A DNA stretch of 64,000 nucleotides from the IMG/VR virus record IMGVR_UViG_3300032240_001872, positions 1-64,000 of that record; one strand, given 5' to 3'. Of the stretch, positions 52,927-61,725 are shown in pieces (within the stretch, counting starts at the first letter, position 1; the number at the start of each line of letters is the position of its first letter). A model generated the notes under the pieces. It was not told the origin of the DNA, did not search any database, and saw only the letters and a list, made by a program, of their open reading frames with translations. The DNA is from a virus. The position numbers and the translations under genes are program-made.

Positions 52927-53579
52927 ACTATTACAAATCCTTCGGGCAACACAGTTTTAAGAACATCAATAATAGCAGGATATATCTTAAATTTAACTCC
53001 GGTTGGTGTCGTACTAAAATCACTAATCATTCGCATCTTATTAACATTGTTAAGCCAAGGGCTTAAGACTGCATCAAATTTATGTCTAACATGATCACCT
53101 GTTGCCTGTATTTCAATAGATACTAATGCATCATTAATTACTTTAGTTAGCAGTTGACGTACTACTAACTGTATACGATCTCCACGACCAAAGTTTGCGG
53201 CAGTATGTTTCTTTCCAGCGTTCATTAGATACCAATAGCCGTCTGCTATTAGTAGATTCATTTGCTCGGTGTCTAGATCGATGAGATAGCTGTCATTGCC
53301 TGCAATGTTTAAATGATATCGATCATCTATATCTGCATGGCTTTGATAACAGGTACCTTCTTTTAATATAATGATACGTGCTTCGCCAATATCAAAGTCA
53401 AATCCTGATAACAACTTCTCCCATACTGTATTCTTATATTCTTCTTTAATGGTCCAAGGATCGTAAAAGAAACTTCCAGTTGGCTCGTTAATAGTCAAAC
53501 GAAATTCATCAGACGGTAAGTTATTAACTGCATCTGCAAGTAATTCCTTATTAATCTTAATGTCTGTTTTCTTCAGCAT
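52923..53579 (-). CDS. 2OG-Fe(II) oxygenase-like protein
   Basis: A 218-residue protein from the ATG at 53579 (TTG at 53582 just before it). His81 and Asp83 (YQSHADIDDRYHL), His125 (GKKHTAANF) and Arg135 (GDRIQLVVRQ) resemble the Asp/Asn hydroxylase site. The last ~75 residues form an extra domain. It overlaps the upstream radical SAM gene by 23 bases, linking the oxygenase array to radical SAM chemistry. Confidence 0.75.
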   Translation of the reverse strand: MLKKTDIKINKELLADAVNNLPSDEFRLTINEPTGSFFYDPWTIKEEYKNTVWEKLLSGFDFDIGEARIIILKEGTCYQSHADIDDRYHLNIAGNDSYLIDLDTEQMNLLIADGYWYLMNAGKKHTAANFGRGDRIQLVVRQLLTKVINDALVSIEIQATGDHVRHKFDAVLSPWLNNVNKMRMISDFSTTPTGVKFKIYPAIIDVLKTVLPEGFVIV

Positions 53580-54648
53580 CAAACACTCCTGTATCTACAA
53601 TAGTACTTAACGTAGATATTAATTGTTTACGATCTACACTTTTTGGAGCGCATAGTCCGCAAGCACAAAACGTATTAGGACATACAATAATAGGCATTGT
53701 ATTATTAACTAGGTTATTTCTTAGCGTATCGAGTATAGCACTACTATTACTAATTGATCCAATAGGACCAGTAGTACCATCAAATCGTGCTTGGCAAGTC
53801 TGATGATGATACACGCTGTCTGTTTGTTGTTCAATATGCAAGAAGTACCAATTAACTGAGCAATGCCAGTCTTTAAACTTTCTATAGGTCAAGAACTTGA
53901 CTTCCTGTGTGTCAGTGTCGTTGCTAATTTTCATACTTCTTCCGCCACAACACGGCCGACCAATCTCTGCACCAAAACCAGATGAACTGTTTGAATCCAC
54001 ATTCCAATAACTATTGAACCATTTAAGTTGGTCCTGTGTGTATCGGTGCCCGTATGTTTCTCCTCCTGGGTTCTCTCCAATCATTCTAGGAATATACTGT
54101 ATTCCTTGTTGTTTAAGAATATTACATACATCAACACACTCATCAAAATGTTGTGCATGGAACATGACATTAACTTTAACTGATGTATTACTGTGCAACT
54201 GACGCACACGTTCTAATACACGCTTCTTAAGTTTAGCATCTGCTTCTGCATGATAACTCACTGTTACATAACTAAAGGTATTTCCTACGGCCTCTGCAAC
54301 ACGCTTGCCCATTGCACCATTTGTAGTTAATGCTAGATGTAGGTCTACGCCAGGTAGCTGTTTACTGTTTAGATGATTAACTAACTGTAGAAATTTAGGA
54401 TTAACAGTTGGCTCTCCTCCTGTTAGACTAATATGAAAGTCTTTGTTAGTTCTGTATTCTGCAATAGTACTAATATAGTCAAATATAAAATCAGCAGTTG
54501 TAGTCAATTGATCTAGTGTAGCATGTTTGCTAAAGTTGTCATGATGTATCGGCGCACAATATGTACAGTCGTAGTTACATCTTCTACCTAAGTCCCAGGT
54601 TATCATAAAAGGATCCGAACTGGTGGTAGTTAAACAATTAAATTTCAT
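53557..54648 (-). CDS. Radical SAM enzyme with Cys-rich C-terminus
   Basis: A 363-residue protein. ITWDLGRRCNYDCTYC has Cys24, Cys28 and Cys31, and SLTGGEPTVNP binds SAM. C-terminal cysteines (PCCGGRS, WHCSVNW, HHQTCQ, CPNTFCACGLC) indicate one or two extra clusters. It shares WxLGxRCNYDCTYC with the protein at 58407. It overlaps the upstream twitch-type radical SAM gene by four bases, and the oxygenase array follows. Confidence 0.9.
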   Translation of the reverse strand: MKFNCLTTTSSDPFMITWDLGRRCNYDCTYCAPIHHDNFSKHATLDQLTTTADFIFDYISTIAEYRTNKDFHISLTGGEPTVNPKFLQLVNHLNSKQLPGVDLHLALTTNGAMGKRVAEAVGNTFSYVTVSYHAEADAKLKKRVLERVRQLHSNTSVKVNVMFHAQHFDECVDVCNILKQQGIQYIPRMIGENPGGETYGHRYTQDQLKWFNSYWNVDSNSSSGFGAEIGRPCCGGRSMKISNDTDTQEVKFLTYRKFKDWHCSVNWYFLHIEQQTDSVYHHQTCQARFDGTTGPIGSISNSSAILDTLRNNLVNNTMPIIVCPNTFCACGLCAPKSVDRKQLISTLSTIVDTGVFDAEENRH

Positions 54649-56057
54649 AATAGATGTGCAAGCTCTGGAAATATTTCTTTAGCATTAGTATTTCTATGAA
54701 TATCAAGTTTTTCTACATATTCTTTAAATGCAGGCAACAAATGACTTTTATCATTGGATAGCATAAACTTTAGAAATGCTTCATACCTAGGCCATGCATA
54801 GGGATTGTTCTTCCAGAAGTCATCATCTTGTGTATAGTTGTCCCATAGCCATTGCTTGAGTTCTGCAAATTTTTCTACTATTTCTTGTTTGTCTGCGGCT
54901 GGCAATACCTGTACGTTTAGCCATGTAGGAATGTGTACAACGTGCATATTAAAGATGCCACCACCGTAAAGCATACCTTCTGGGTTAAGGTCTAGGTTAA
55001 TCCGTTTAAAGCCGCTGGTCACTTTCCATTTTACAAAGTCGGGCAAGTGCTTAACGTTCAGTATCTGTATTGCAGGTACGATAGATGTTTCAATGTTATC
55101 AGGTGCATTATCTAGCATGGTTAGATTTTCCATTACATTGCTCCATTCACTAGGGTATCTAATGTACCAATTGCGTAGTTCCATTCCGTCTAAACTAAAC
55201 CCAATTCTTACCTTTTTAAATTTGCTCCATAGGTCTACCATACGCTTACTGATCAGCAATCCGTTGGTATTGTAACGTATCATAATCTTGTCGGCATAAC
55301 CTTGTCGTATAATTTCTTCTAAGAATAGTGCATGCTCTTTAATGATCAACGGCTCTCCACCCGCAAAGTATACTTGCTTTAGGTTAGGAATCTGTGCATA
55401 CATCTCTTTCCAGAAGTCTGGATTCTCGTGCCACGAGTTATTGAATGATGCTTTGTCCCAAGACATAAAACGTTTTAGTTCAGTTGCTTGATATGTTGGA
55501 TATACCTTAGCATGTTCGTCTACCCATTTACTGCTGTCGTGCGGACTACACATCACACATTTCAATTGGCATGTATGTCCCAGTCGTAAGTCTAAGTAAA
55601 CCAGCTTCTCAGGAACTGTACCATCTTCTGCTGTGTTTGCAATTAGCTCTGGAATATCTACATCACTCTGTGACCAGAATAACGATTCCCAAAGACGCTT
55701 ACTGCTTATGCCACTGCTTTCTTCTGTAAAGCATCTATTACAGCTTGCTGGTATCTTACCTTCCATCATGGTCAATCTTACATCTTTCATGTACTCGTTG
55801 TTCCATGCGCTCATAGGTGTTTCACGGCCAAAGTTTGCAGGCTCGCCTTTTTCATTCTTAACTAAACCAACTGTATGATCTACTCCAGGGGCACTGGCAT
55901 TAGAACTACAGCATAAACGCATATCACCATTAGGGCGTGTAGCAAAGTGTATCCACGGCAACGCACAAAAAGTAGGCGATCCAGATATCTCTGTTAGAGT
56001 CTTTTGCCATTTACCGACTTGTGTATCCTCTGATTGTATCCAAAATTGTTTGTTCAT
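54645..56057 (-). CDS. Twitch-type radical SAM enzyme
   Basis: A 470-residue protein from the ATG at 56057, fixed by the CATAAATA box five bases upstream. An N-terminal Cys domain (FCALPWIHFATRPNGDMRLCC at 30-50, SCNRCF at 105-110) precedes the core motif CQLKCVMC (Cys163, Cys167, Cys170). YFAGGEPL follows, then SLDGMELRNWYIRYPS. This order, with an N-terminal cysteine module before the radical SAM core, is shared with the two rightward genes at 56098 and 57152. The family often works on peptides or glycans; substrate unknown. Confidence 0.9.
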   Translation of the reverse strand: MNKQFWIQSEDTQVGKWQKTLTEISGSPTFCALPWIHFATRPNGDMRLCCSSNASAPGVDHTVGLVKNEKGEPANFGRETPMSAWNNEYMKDVRLTMMEGKIPASCNRCFTEESSGISSKRLWESLFWSQSDVDIPELIANTAEDGTVPEKLVYLDLRLGHTCQLKCVMCSPHDSSKWVDEHAKVYPTYQATELKRFMSWDKASFNNSWHENPDFWKEMYAQIPNLKQVYFAGGEPLIIKEHALFLEEIIRQGYADKIMIRYNTNGLLISKRMVDLWSKFKKVRIGFSLDGMELRNWYIRYPSEWSNVMENLTMLDNAPDNIETSIVPAIQILNVKHLPDFVKWKVTSGFKRINLDLNPEGMLYGGGIFNMHVVHIPTWLNVQVLPAADKQEIVEKFAELKQWLWDNYTQDDDFWKNNPYAWPRYEAFLKFMLSNDKSHLLPAFKEYVEKLDIHRNTNAKEIFPELAHLL

Positions 56058-56062
56058 GGAAA

Positions 56063-56070
56063 TATTTATG
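56063..56070 (-). promoter_or_regulatory. Late-promoter-like box CATAAATA
   Basis: Minus strand; followed by TTTCC and the ATG at 56057. Confidence 0.6.
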
Positions 56071-56084
56071 TACCTACATAATAG

Positions 56085-56092
56085 GGTAAATA
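56085..56092 (+). promoter_or_regulatory. Late-promoter-like box GGTAAATA
   Basis: Plus strand; followed by TTTCC and the ATG at 56098. Confidence 0.55.
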
Positions 56093-56097
56093 TTTCC

Positions 56098-57159
56098 ATG
56101 AGTGCTACCATCTGCGCATATCCTTGGAATAGTTTAGCTATAAACCCTAATGGTAGGGTGCTTCCTTGCTGTCGGTACGCCGCACCAAACTATACTATTG
56201 TAGACTATTCAAGAACATCAGAACATTGGAACGAGCTACGCAATAGAATGTTAGCTGGAGAGAAATCTCAAGGCTGTGAAAAATGTTATAGAGATGAGGC
56301 AAGCGGTAATACCAGTATGCGTCAACGTAGTCTTGACTTTGTACCAAAAGAAAACCAAATAGTACCTTTAGACAAGCTAGAGATCTCATTCAACAACTTG
56401 TGCAATTTGGCATGCGTACATTGCAGTAGTGCATATAGCACCACATGGTATTCAGAGGACTATAAGAAAGGTAAGATTGGTAAAATAGGAATCATTGAAA
56501 ACAGTTTTCCTATAACCGATGAAGACCTTAGTCAGTTAACTGAACTAAAGATTATAGGTGGTGAGCCAATGCTACAGCAAGACAAGTTTATCGAGCTGTT
56601 AGACAAGGTTAACTTATCTAACCTAACTGTATGGATATATACTAACGGTACACACTTGCCTAATAATAGACTATTGGCACAGTTAAAAAAATGCAGAGAG
56701 TTTAAACTAAGTGTTAGTGTTGACGGCATAGATACTGTTAACGATTGGTATAGATGGCCCAGCAAGTTCGATCAAGTTATAGAAAACATGAAGGTATACG
56801 ACGAATGGTTCAATCAACAGAAACGAGTGCATTGTGTAATTAATGCGGTTAATGTTATGTACTTAGAAGAGTACATAGATTTTATGACAACTAATTTTTC
56901 AACATGGGAAATAGAATGGGATTGGATAGTGCATCCAGAGTGGCAACGAGTATCTGTGCTACCTAATACTATCAAAGAACAATTGATTGCTGACTTTAGT
57001 AATAAAGGATATCCCTATACCACTACTATAGATAGGCTGTCTGATAAGATCAGTCTCGATTGGACTGATTTTAAAAACAATGTAAATCAATTATCATCTG
57101 ATAGAAACTTAGATTTTCTAGCAATGGTACCAAAATTTTCTAAGGCATGGAATGAGTAA
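56098..57159 (+). CDS. Twitch-type radical SAM enzyme
   Basis: A 353-residue protein from the ATG at 56098; an in-frame start at 56050 would lie across the promoter box. The N-terminal module has ICAYPWNSLAINPNGRVLPCC and GCEKCYRDEASG. The core motif CNLACVHC has Cys102, Cys106 and Cys109. KIIGGEPML and SVSVDGIDTVNDWYRWPS follow. It is a shorter version of the divergent gene at 54645 and overlaps the next twitch gene by eight bases. Confidence 0.9.
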   Translation: MSATICAYPWNSLAINPNGRVLPCCRYAAPNYTIVDYSRTSEHWNELRNRMLAGEKSQGCEKCYRDEASGNTSMRQRSLDFVPKENQIVPLDKLEISFNNLCNLACVHCSSAYSTTWYSEDYKKGKIGKIGIIENSFPITDEDLSQLTELKIIGGEPMLQQDKFIELLDKVNLSNLTVWIYTNGTHLPNNRLLAQLKKCREFKLSVSVDGIDTVNDWYRWPSKFDQVIENMKVYDEWFNQQKRVHCVINAVNVMYLEEYIDFMTTNFSTWEIEWDWIVHPEWQRVSVLPNTIKEQLIADFSNKGYPYTTTIDRLSDKISLDWTDFKNNVNQLSSDRNLDFLAMVPKFSKAWNE

Positions 57160-58414
57160 TAGTAAAACATTTTGTATGCATCCTTTTACAGGATTAGCTA
57201 CTAGAGAAGACGGCGCTGTTAAAGTTTGCTGTCGTAGTCAACCCGTTGGGTTTATACAAAACCATAGTTTGGAGGAGATATGGAACGGCCCTACTATGCG
57301 TAGAATACGCAAAGATGTTCTAAGCGACAAGCGTCCGCCAGAATGTATGCCATGTTTCCAATTAGAAGATCAAGGCGTAGAAAGTCTACGTCAACGACAC
57401 ACTAATGGTATTATTCCTGAAGCACGTATAAATCTATATCCTAATGCTTTGGACAGTTTAGGTAATGATTATAAGATGCCGTTTGAGTTTCCAACTATAG
57501 AGATTAAACTTAACAATCTATGCAATCTTAAATGCCGTATGTGCAATCCACTAGACAGCACCAACTGGAAAGATTGGGATCAAGTTGAAGAGTTTTATAA
57601 AAAAGAAAACAACTATCTTGTACCTACAATACAAAAGTTGGTCAACAAGCCAGGACAGTATATAGGTCCATTTGACAATACAGAAAATTGGTGGCACAGT
57701 TTTGAAAAGCTATTACCGCATTTTCGTCGTGTAGAGTTTGCAGGCGGGGAACCATTAATGGATCCGCAACATTACAAGATATTAGATATGCTCAAACCTT
57801 ATGGTAAGGATATTGAGATCAAGTATGCCACTAATGGCACAACGCTAGGAATTAGCAAAGGAAGAACTATACATGATTATTGGCCCCATTTTAGATCAGT
57901 TGCCGTTAATGTCAGCCTTGACGGCATTGGTCCTGTTTACGAGTACATACGTGGTAACTCTAATTGGACTGAAGTTGTGGAGAATATTCAAGACATACAA
58001 ACAATCTCGAACGTCAGCAGAGTCGTTGGCGCCGTTGCAGTACAAGTAAGTAATGTGTTAATCTTAGATAAAATGATTGAAGAGTTTCTTGACAAAATGG
58101 GCGTTGTATTTTATACTAACATGGTGCAACATCCAAATGTTTTATCTGTTCAGGTATTGCCAAAGGCTCTAAAAGACCTAGCCATCACAAGGTTACAGGC
58201 AGTAAAATTAAAAGTACCTGACTACAAATATGTCAAAGAAAACCCTATCCTATTAGGCATAACATTAAAACAAATAGACGGTGTAATTAATTACTTGAAC
58301 GCAAAAGATCAGCATAGCAAATGGAAAGATTGTATTGAATTTAATCGTAGATTAGATGTGACCCGTAATCAAAGTTTTCTTGATGTCACCCCAGAGTTTA
58401 AACCGTATGCTTAA
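57152..58414 (+). CDS. Twitch-type radical SAM enzyme
   Basis: A 420-residue protein. The N-terminal FCMHPFTGLATREDGAVKVCC and ECMPCFQLEDQG form the leading cysteine module. The core motif CNLKCRMC has Cys124, Cys128 and Cys131, with EFAGGEPLMDP and NVSLDGIGPVYEYIRG after it. With the genes at 54645 and 56098 it makes three related enzymes within 3.8 kb. It overlaps the next radical SAM gene by eight bases. Confidence 0.9.
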   Translation: MSNSKTFCMHPFTGLATREDGAVKVCCRSQPVGFIQNHSLEEIWNGPTMRRIRKDVLSDKRPPECMPCFQLEDQGVESLRQRHTNGIIPEARINLYPNALDSLGNDYKMPFEFPTIEIKLNNLCNLKCRMCNPLDSTNWKDWDQVEEFYKKENNYLVPTIQKLVNKPGQYIGPFDNTENWWHSFEKLLPHFRRVEFAGGEPLMDPQHYKILDMLKPYGKDIEIKYATNGTTLGISKGRTIHDYWPHFRSVAVNVSLDGIGPVYEYIRGNSNWTEVVENIQDIQTISNVSRVVGAVAVQVSNVLILDKMIEEFLDKMGVVFYTNMVQHPNVLSVQVLPKALKDLAITRLQAVKLKVPDYKYVKENPILLGITLKQIDGVINYLNAKDQHSKWKDCIEFNRRLDVTRNQSFLDVTPEFKPYA

Positions 58415-59333
58415 AGTTACAGGCCGTTGGGGACATGAGAGTTCTATCAAAGTAGAATGGAACCTTGGAAAACGCTGTAACTACGACTGTACATATTGTC
58501 CAACAAGTATACACGATAACTCTAGCGACCATATTGATATAGAAACGCTCAAAAAAGTTATAGACCAATTAGTTGCGCTAGGAAAGCCTATTAGACTCAG
58601 TTTTACTGGGGGCGAACCTACTGTACATCCTAAATTTGAAGAACTTGTTAACTATGCTAAACATGTTGGTATACATTGGATCAGCGTGACTACCAACGGT
58701 ACACGCAAGCCCGAATGGTATGATCGATTGCGAGTAGATCAATTTGTGTTTAGTGTACACTTTGAATATGACTATCAGCGAGTTATACATACTATAACAA
58801 GCCTTAAGAACTTTGCTAAAACATCTATTGTTGTACAACTAATGGCCCATCACGATCATATGGCAAACGTTAAAGATGTAGCAGAATACTTAAAGATTAT
58901 GGAGTTTCCTTTTACTGTTCGTAGAATACGCTGGACGGAAGGTGATCATAATATTTTTGATGACATGCGATATCACCCAGATGATTTTAAGTGGCTTATG
59001 GAGCGAGAAGCAACAGTTAAGACCAATGTAATAATTTGGTTAGACGACAAGTATACACAAATACCAAAACATGCCAACGATGTTATAAAAGAACATCTAA
59101 ACAAATTCAAAGGGTGGACCTGTAATGCAGGCATAGAAAGTCTAATGATCAACTGGGACGGAGATGTGCATCGTGCAACTTGTAGGGTAGGCGGCAGTCT
59201 AGGTAATATATACGAAGGCAACTTTATTGTACCTAATGAATCTGTAACTTGCGATCGAGACTTCTGCACCTGTGCGGCAGATATTCCGTTGACTAAGATT
59301 AAGTCTTTGAGTTTTCAATCAGTTGAATCATAA
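58407..59333 (+). CDS. Radical SAM enzyme
   Basis: A 308-residue protein from the ATG at 58407, overlapping the previous stop by eight bases; upstream in-frame codons at 58380 are less likely. VEWNLGKRCNYDCTYC has Cys24, Cys28 and Cys31, and SFTGGEPTVHP binds SAM. GWTCNAG, TCRVGG and CDRDFCTCAAD near the end are probable auxiliary-cluster cysteines. It is closest in layout to 53557 and 62305. The 3' end overlaps the opposing gene by 35 bases. Confidence 0.9.
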   Translation: MLKVTGRWGHESSIKVEWNLGKRCNYDCTYCPTSIHDNSSDHIDIETLKKVIDQLVALGKPIRLSFTGGEPTVHPKFEELVNYAKHVGIHWISVTTNGTRKPEWYDRLRVDQFVFSVHFEYDYQRVIHTITSLKNFAKTSIVVQLMAHHDHMANVKDVAEYLKIMEFPFTVRRIRWTEGDHNIFDDMRYHPDDFKWLMEREATVKTNVIIWLDDKYTQIPKHANDVIKEHLNKFKGWTCNAGIESLMINWDGDVHRATCRVGGSLGNIYEGNFIVPNESVTCDRDFCTCAADIPLTKIKSLSFQSVES

Positions 59334-59547
59334 AAGAACTGCAATTTCTAAAAGTTTCAAGCATTTTATCAGGGTCAGCTAACCACTGTTTATATTGCTC
59401 AGTCTGTTGCCAAGATTGTGCGGTGTGTCCATCAAATTGATGTAGTCTATCGGCCAAATCGTACATTGGATCCCCAGGAAAGTCTAAATCATTTATTAAA
59501 CTAAAAGATTCTAAGATTTCTACAGTTATGCGGTTAGCAGTTTTCAT
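59299..59547 (-). CDS. Small unknown protein
   Basis: An 82-residue acidic protein (FPGDPMYDLADRLHQFDGHT, then LADPDKMLETFRNCSSFM) with helical character and no recognised family. It is the last gene of the leftward operon that begins at 63270 and overlaps the preceding gene by 14 bases. Next to radical SAM enzymes, a small protein like this could in principle be a peptide substrate or partner, but it lacks a Cys-, Gly- or Ser-rich core. Confidence 0.6.
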   Translation of the reverse strand: MKTANRITVEILESFSLINDLDFPGDPMYDLADRLHQFDGHTAQSWQQTEQYKQWLADPDKMLETFRNCSSFMIQLIENSKT

Positions 59548-60724
59548 TTATTATTCTCATTGTAATTGTATGTTGAGTTTCACTAAGATGATTTATCAGT
59601 ATCTTCATATTGTGATCCCAATTAGATTTAACTTCTAACAACTCTTTTTCCAGATCATTAGGATTATTGTCAAAATGTTGTAAGGCATTAATTGTTGCTG
59701 TTAATCTTTTGGCAGGGTCTTTTATTTTATCAATTTGGTAAGTTATCTGGGAGAATTTAAAATCATATAAATCTGTCAATGTGTGATAAAGATCAAAACT
59801 TGCTACAGGTAATATAACTTGCCTGAACAATATTGGTTTTAGAGTTTTTTCAGTAAAAAATAAGTTGTTCTCAAAAAAATGAGTTTCTGTACATACATTT
59901 ATAGGAGCATCTAATGCTTCATCATTTTTCATAGACGGTAAAGTTTCAGAATCCATACTGATAGTATCAACTGATAAAGGTAACAGTTTATTGAGTTCTA
60001 TCAATTCTTCACGAGTTATCTCTATTCCAAGTTGTTTTCCTAAACTAATACATCGACTATTGAAATGTGATAGATGCATAGACACTATCCCTTTATCTAA
60101 TAACTTTTCTTTATACAACATATAAAAGATAAAGATGCGGCCCCACCTTTTATGTCTGTTAAAACTCCAATATAGTTTTTTGTATTGAGTAGGAATTAAA
60201 TTAGGCCATTCATTCGTAAAAAACTCCTTAGTATCTTGCGCATTATATCCCTTTGCAATCGACCCTAATAACAACTGAGAAAAATGTAGATTTGGAAAGT
60301 ATTTTGCTTTGAACGGCGGTTTTTTTACTCGCATGGTTCGACACCATTTTAAAAAACTTCTATCTGTATCAATATCATTATCAACATAGCAAAGAGTTTT
60401 TGGTCGAAACCTATTATAAAAGGACATTAGAAATTCATATACGGGCTGTTGACTCTTAGATTCAATAGGGCACTGACCTAATAACTTTATAGGGCCTTCG
60501 TATACATTGTTTATTATTACATGATCAAAACTTTTAATCCATTCTTGATCTTTTATTATTATAGGAGATAGTTCTAAAGAAAACAAATTAAACAGTTCAA
60601 TAACAAGAACATTTGCTTTATCACTGGAGTTATATCGCCGGCCACTGACGTCGACGTTTTCAATTATTGCCGATGTTTGATTCAATTGCCAAAGTTTATA
60701 ACAAGTGTATGCCAATTCTGTCAT
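59534..60724 (-). CDS. Glycosyltransferase-like protein, tentative
   Basis: A 396-residue protein. YWSFNRHKRWGRIFIFYML and, later, VCTETHFFENNLFFTEKTLKPILFRQVILPVAS resemble the C-terminal nucleotide-binding region of fucosyltransferase/exostosin-like enzymes (an FTEK segment followed by PV). The N-terminal half is not recognisable. It lies between a radical SAM gene and a small unknown gene in a leftward operon. The call is based on the FTEK-type pattern only. Confidence 0.45.
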   Translation of the reverse strand: MTELAYTCYKLWQLNQTSAIIENVDVSGRRYNSSDKANVLVIELFNLFSLELSPIIIKDQEWIKSFDHVIINNVYEGPIKLLGQCPIESKSQQPVYEFLMSFYNRFRPKTLCYVDNDIDTDRSFLKWCRTMRVKKPPFKAKYFPNLHFSQLLLGSIAKGYNAQDTKEFFTNEWPNLIPTQYKKLYWSFNRHKRWGRIFIFYMLYKEKLLDKGIVSMHLSHFNSRCISLGKQLGIEITREELIELNKLLPLSVDTISMDSETLPSMKNDEALDAPINVCTETHFFENNLFFTEKTLKPILFRQVILPVASFDLYHTLTDLYDFKFSQITYQIDKIKDPAKRLTATINALQHFDNNPNDLEKELLEVKSNWDHNMKILINHLSETQHTITMRIINENC

Positions 60725-61725
60725 GTGAATTGAGATCCAGATTTATCAAATTTACCGCATTGCTTGGCACATTCATACAAGGGATTCCCGTTCCATGTTT
60801 CTTCAATTTTATTAAAGTATCCCGAATCAAATACATCTTGTAATGTTTGCTCGTGTAGGTTAGGAAACTCTCCTATCTTATCCATAAAGTCAATTCTAGT
60901 ATGTTGTTTGTGTAACTTTTCTTTAAAATCAATCCAACAGCACGGGCTTATGTTTCCGCTGGCAGCAACGTAAATCTGTTGATACTTAACAGCTTTACAT
61001 GTTATTGTACAGTTAGAAACTATTTGCTCTGATGGCAAGTCTCTAGAATATTGTAGTATCTGCGGCAACATGGTTTCTGTTTTAGAACTTGGGTATAGGC
61101 TGTAGATAGTCTTGCCCTCATCATCTAATACAGGAAACTTAACATCCGTAAATCTAGTTGTATGTTTTATTTGAAACTTTCTAAATCCTAGTTGTTCCGA
61201 TAAAGAACGACAGTTTTCAATTTGGTGTTCATTATGTTTGAATACTAACATGTGCCACTCAGCTTCGCCACCTACTTGTATAAATGCTTGAGCATTTTCT
61301 ATAATTTTGTCGTAATTCGTATCTATTCTATGTAAACTATGTGTGTCAGCAAGCCCGTCTATTCCAAATACAACCCTAGTACCTGTGTAAGCAATTTGTT
61401 CCCACCATTGTGCGCTTCTAGCACTACCGTTGGTATGCATGCTCAAATGTATAGTGGGATTTACTTCTCTCAAGTACTGTAGTATTTCCAAACAGTCTTT
61501 AGCAATTATAGGATCGCCTAGGTTACCGCACATGAACAAACTGTTTAACTGTTTGATAAAATCTACACTGAACCATAACTTGAAAGTCTCTAGGTCAATT
61601 TCAACTAAGGACATTAGTGGATTTAACATGCCGCCGTTAATACGTCTTGGGCACATAGGACAACGTGCTTGACATTTAGTTGTTACTTCTAAATGAATAT
61701 CTCGGATATCTTTTAAATTATACAT
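60721..61725 (-). CDS. Radical SAM/SPASM-like enzyme
   Basis: A 334-residue protein from the ATG at 61725 (a TTG at 61731 would add two residues). CQARCPMC has Cys18, Cys22 and Cys25. MCGNLGDP stands where GGEP is usual, as in the protein at 39292. NCTITCKAVKYQQIYVAASG, SPCCWID and ECAKQCGKFD give SPASM-like cysteines. The two proteins also share VFGIDGLADTHSLHR/FGIDGLEDTNYIYR and FKHNEHQIE/FEHNESQIE, so they are paralogues. Confidence 0.9.
   Translation of the reverse strand: MYNLKDIRDIHLEVTTKCQARCPMCPRRINGGMLNPLMSLVEIDLETFKLWFSVDFIKQLNSLFMCGNLGDPIIAKDCLEILQYLREVNPTIHLSMHTNGSARSAQWWEQIAYTGTRVVFGIDGLADTHSLHRIDTNYDKIIENAQAFIQVGGEAEWHMLVFKHNEHQIENCRSLSEQLGFRKFQIKHTTRFTDVKFPVLDDEGKTIYSLYPSSKTETMLPQILQYSRDLPSEQIVSNCTITCKAVKYQQIYVAASGNISPCCWIDFKEKLHKQHTRIDFMDKIGEFPNLHEQTLQDVFDSGYFNKIEETWNGNPLYECAKQCGKFDKSGSQFT

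Larger units (their letters stand above)
56055..56100. repeat. Perfect 14-bp inverted repeat spanning two start codons
   Basis: The arm CATGGAAATATTTA (56055-56068) and its exact reverse complement (56087-56100) are separated by 18 bases. Each arm carries a TAAATA core, a TTTCC spacer and the ATG of one of two divergent radical SAM genes. It is either a symmetrical promoter pair or an operator. Confidence 0.85.

Noticed and set aside
59299-59547. Radical SAM peptide substrate (RiPP precursor)
   Set aside because: The 82-residue protein lacks a leader-core layout and a Cys-, Ser- or Gly-rich end; proximity alone is not enough.
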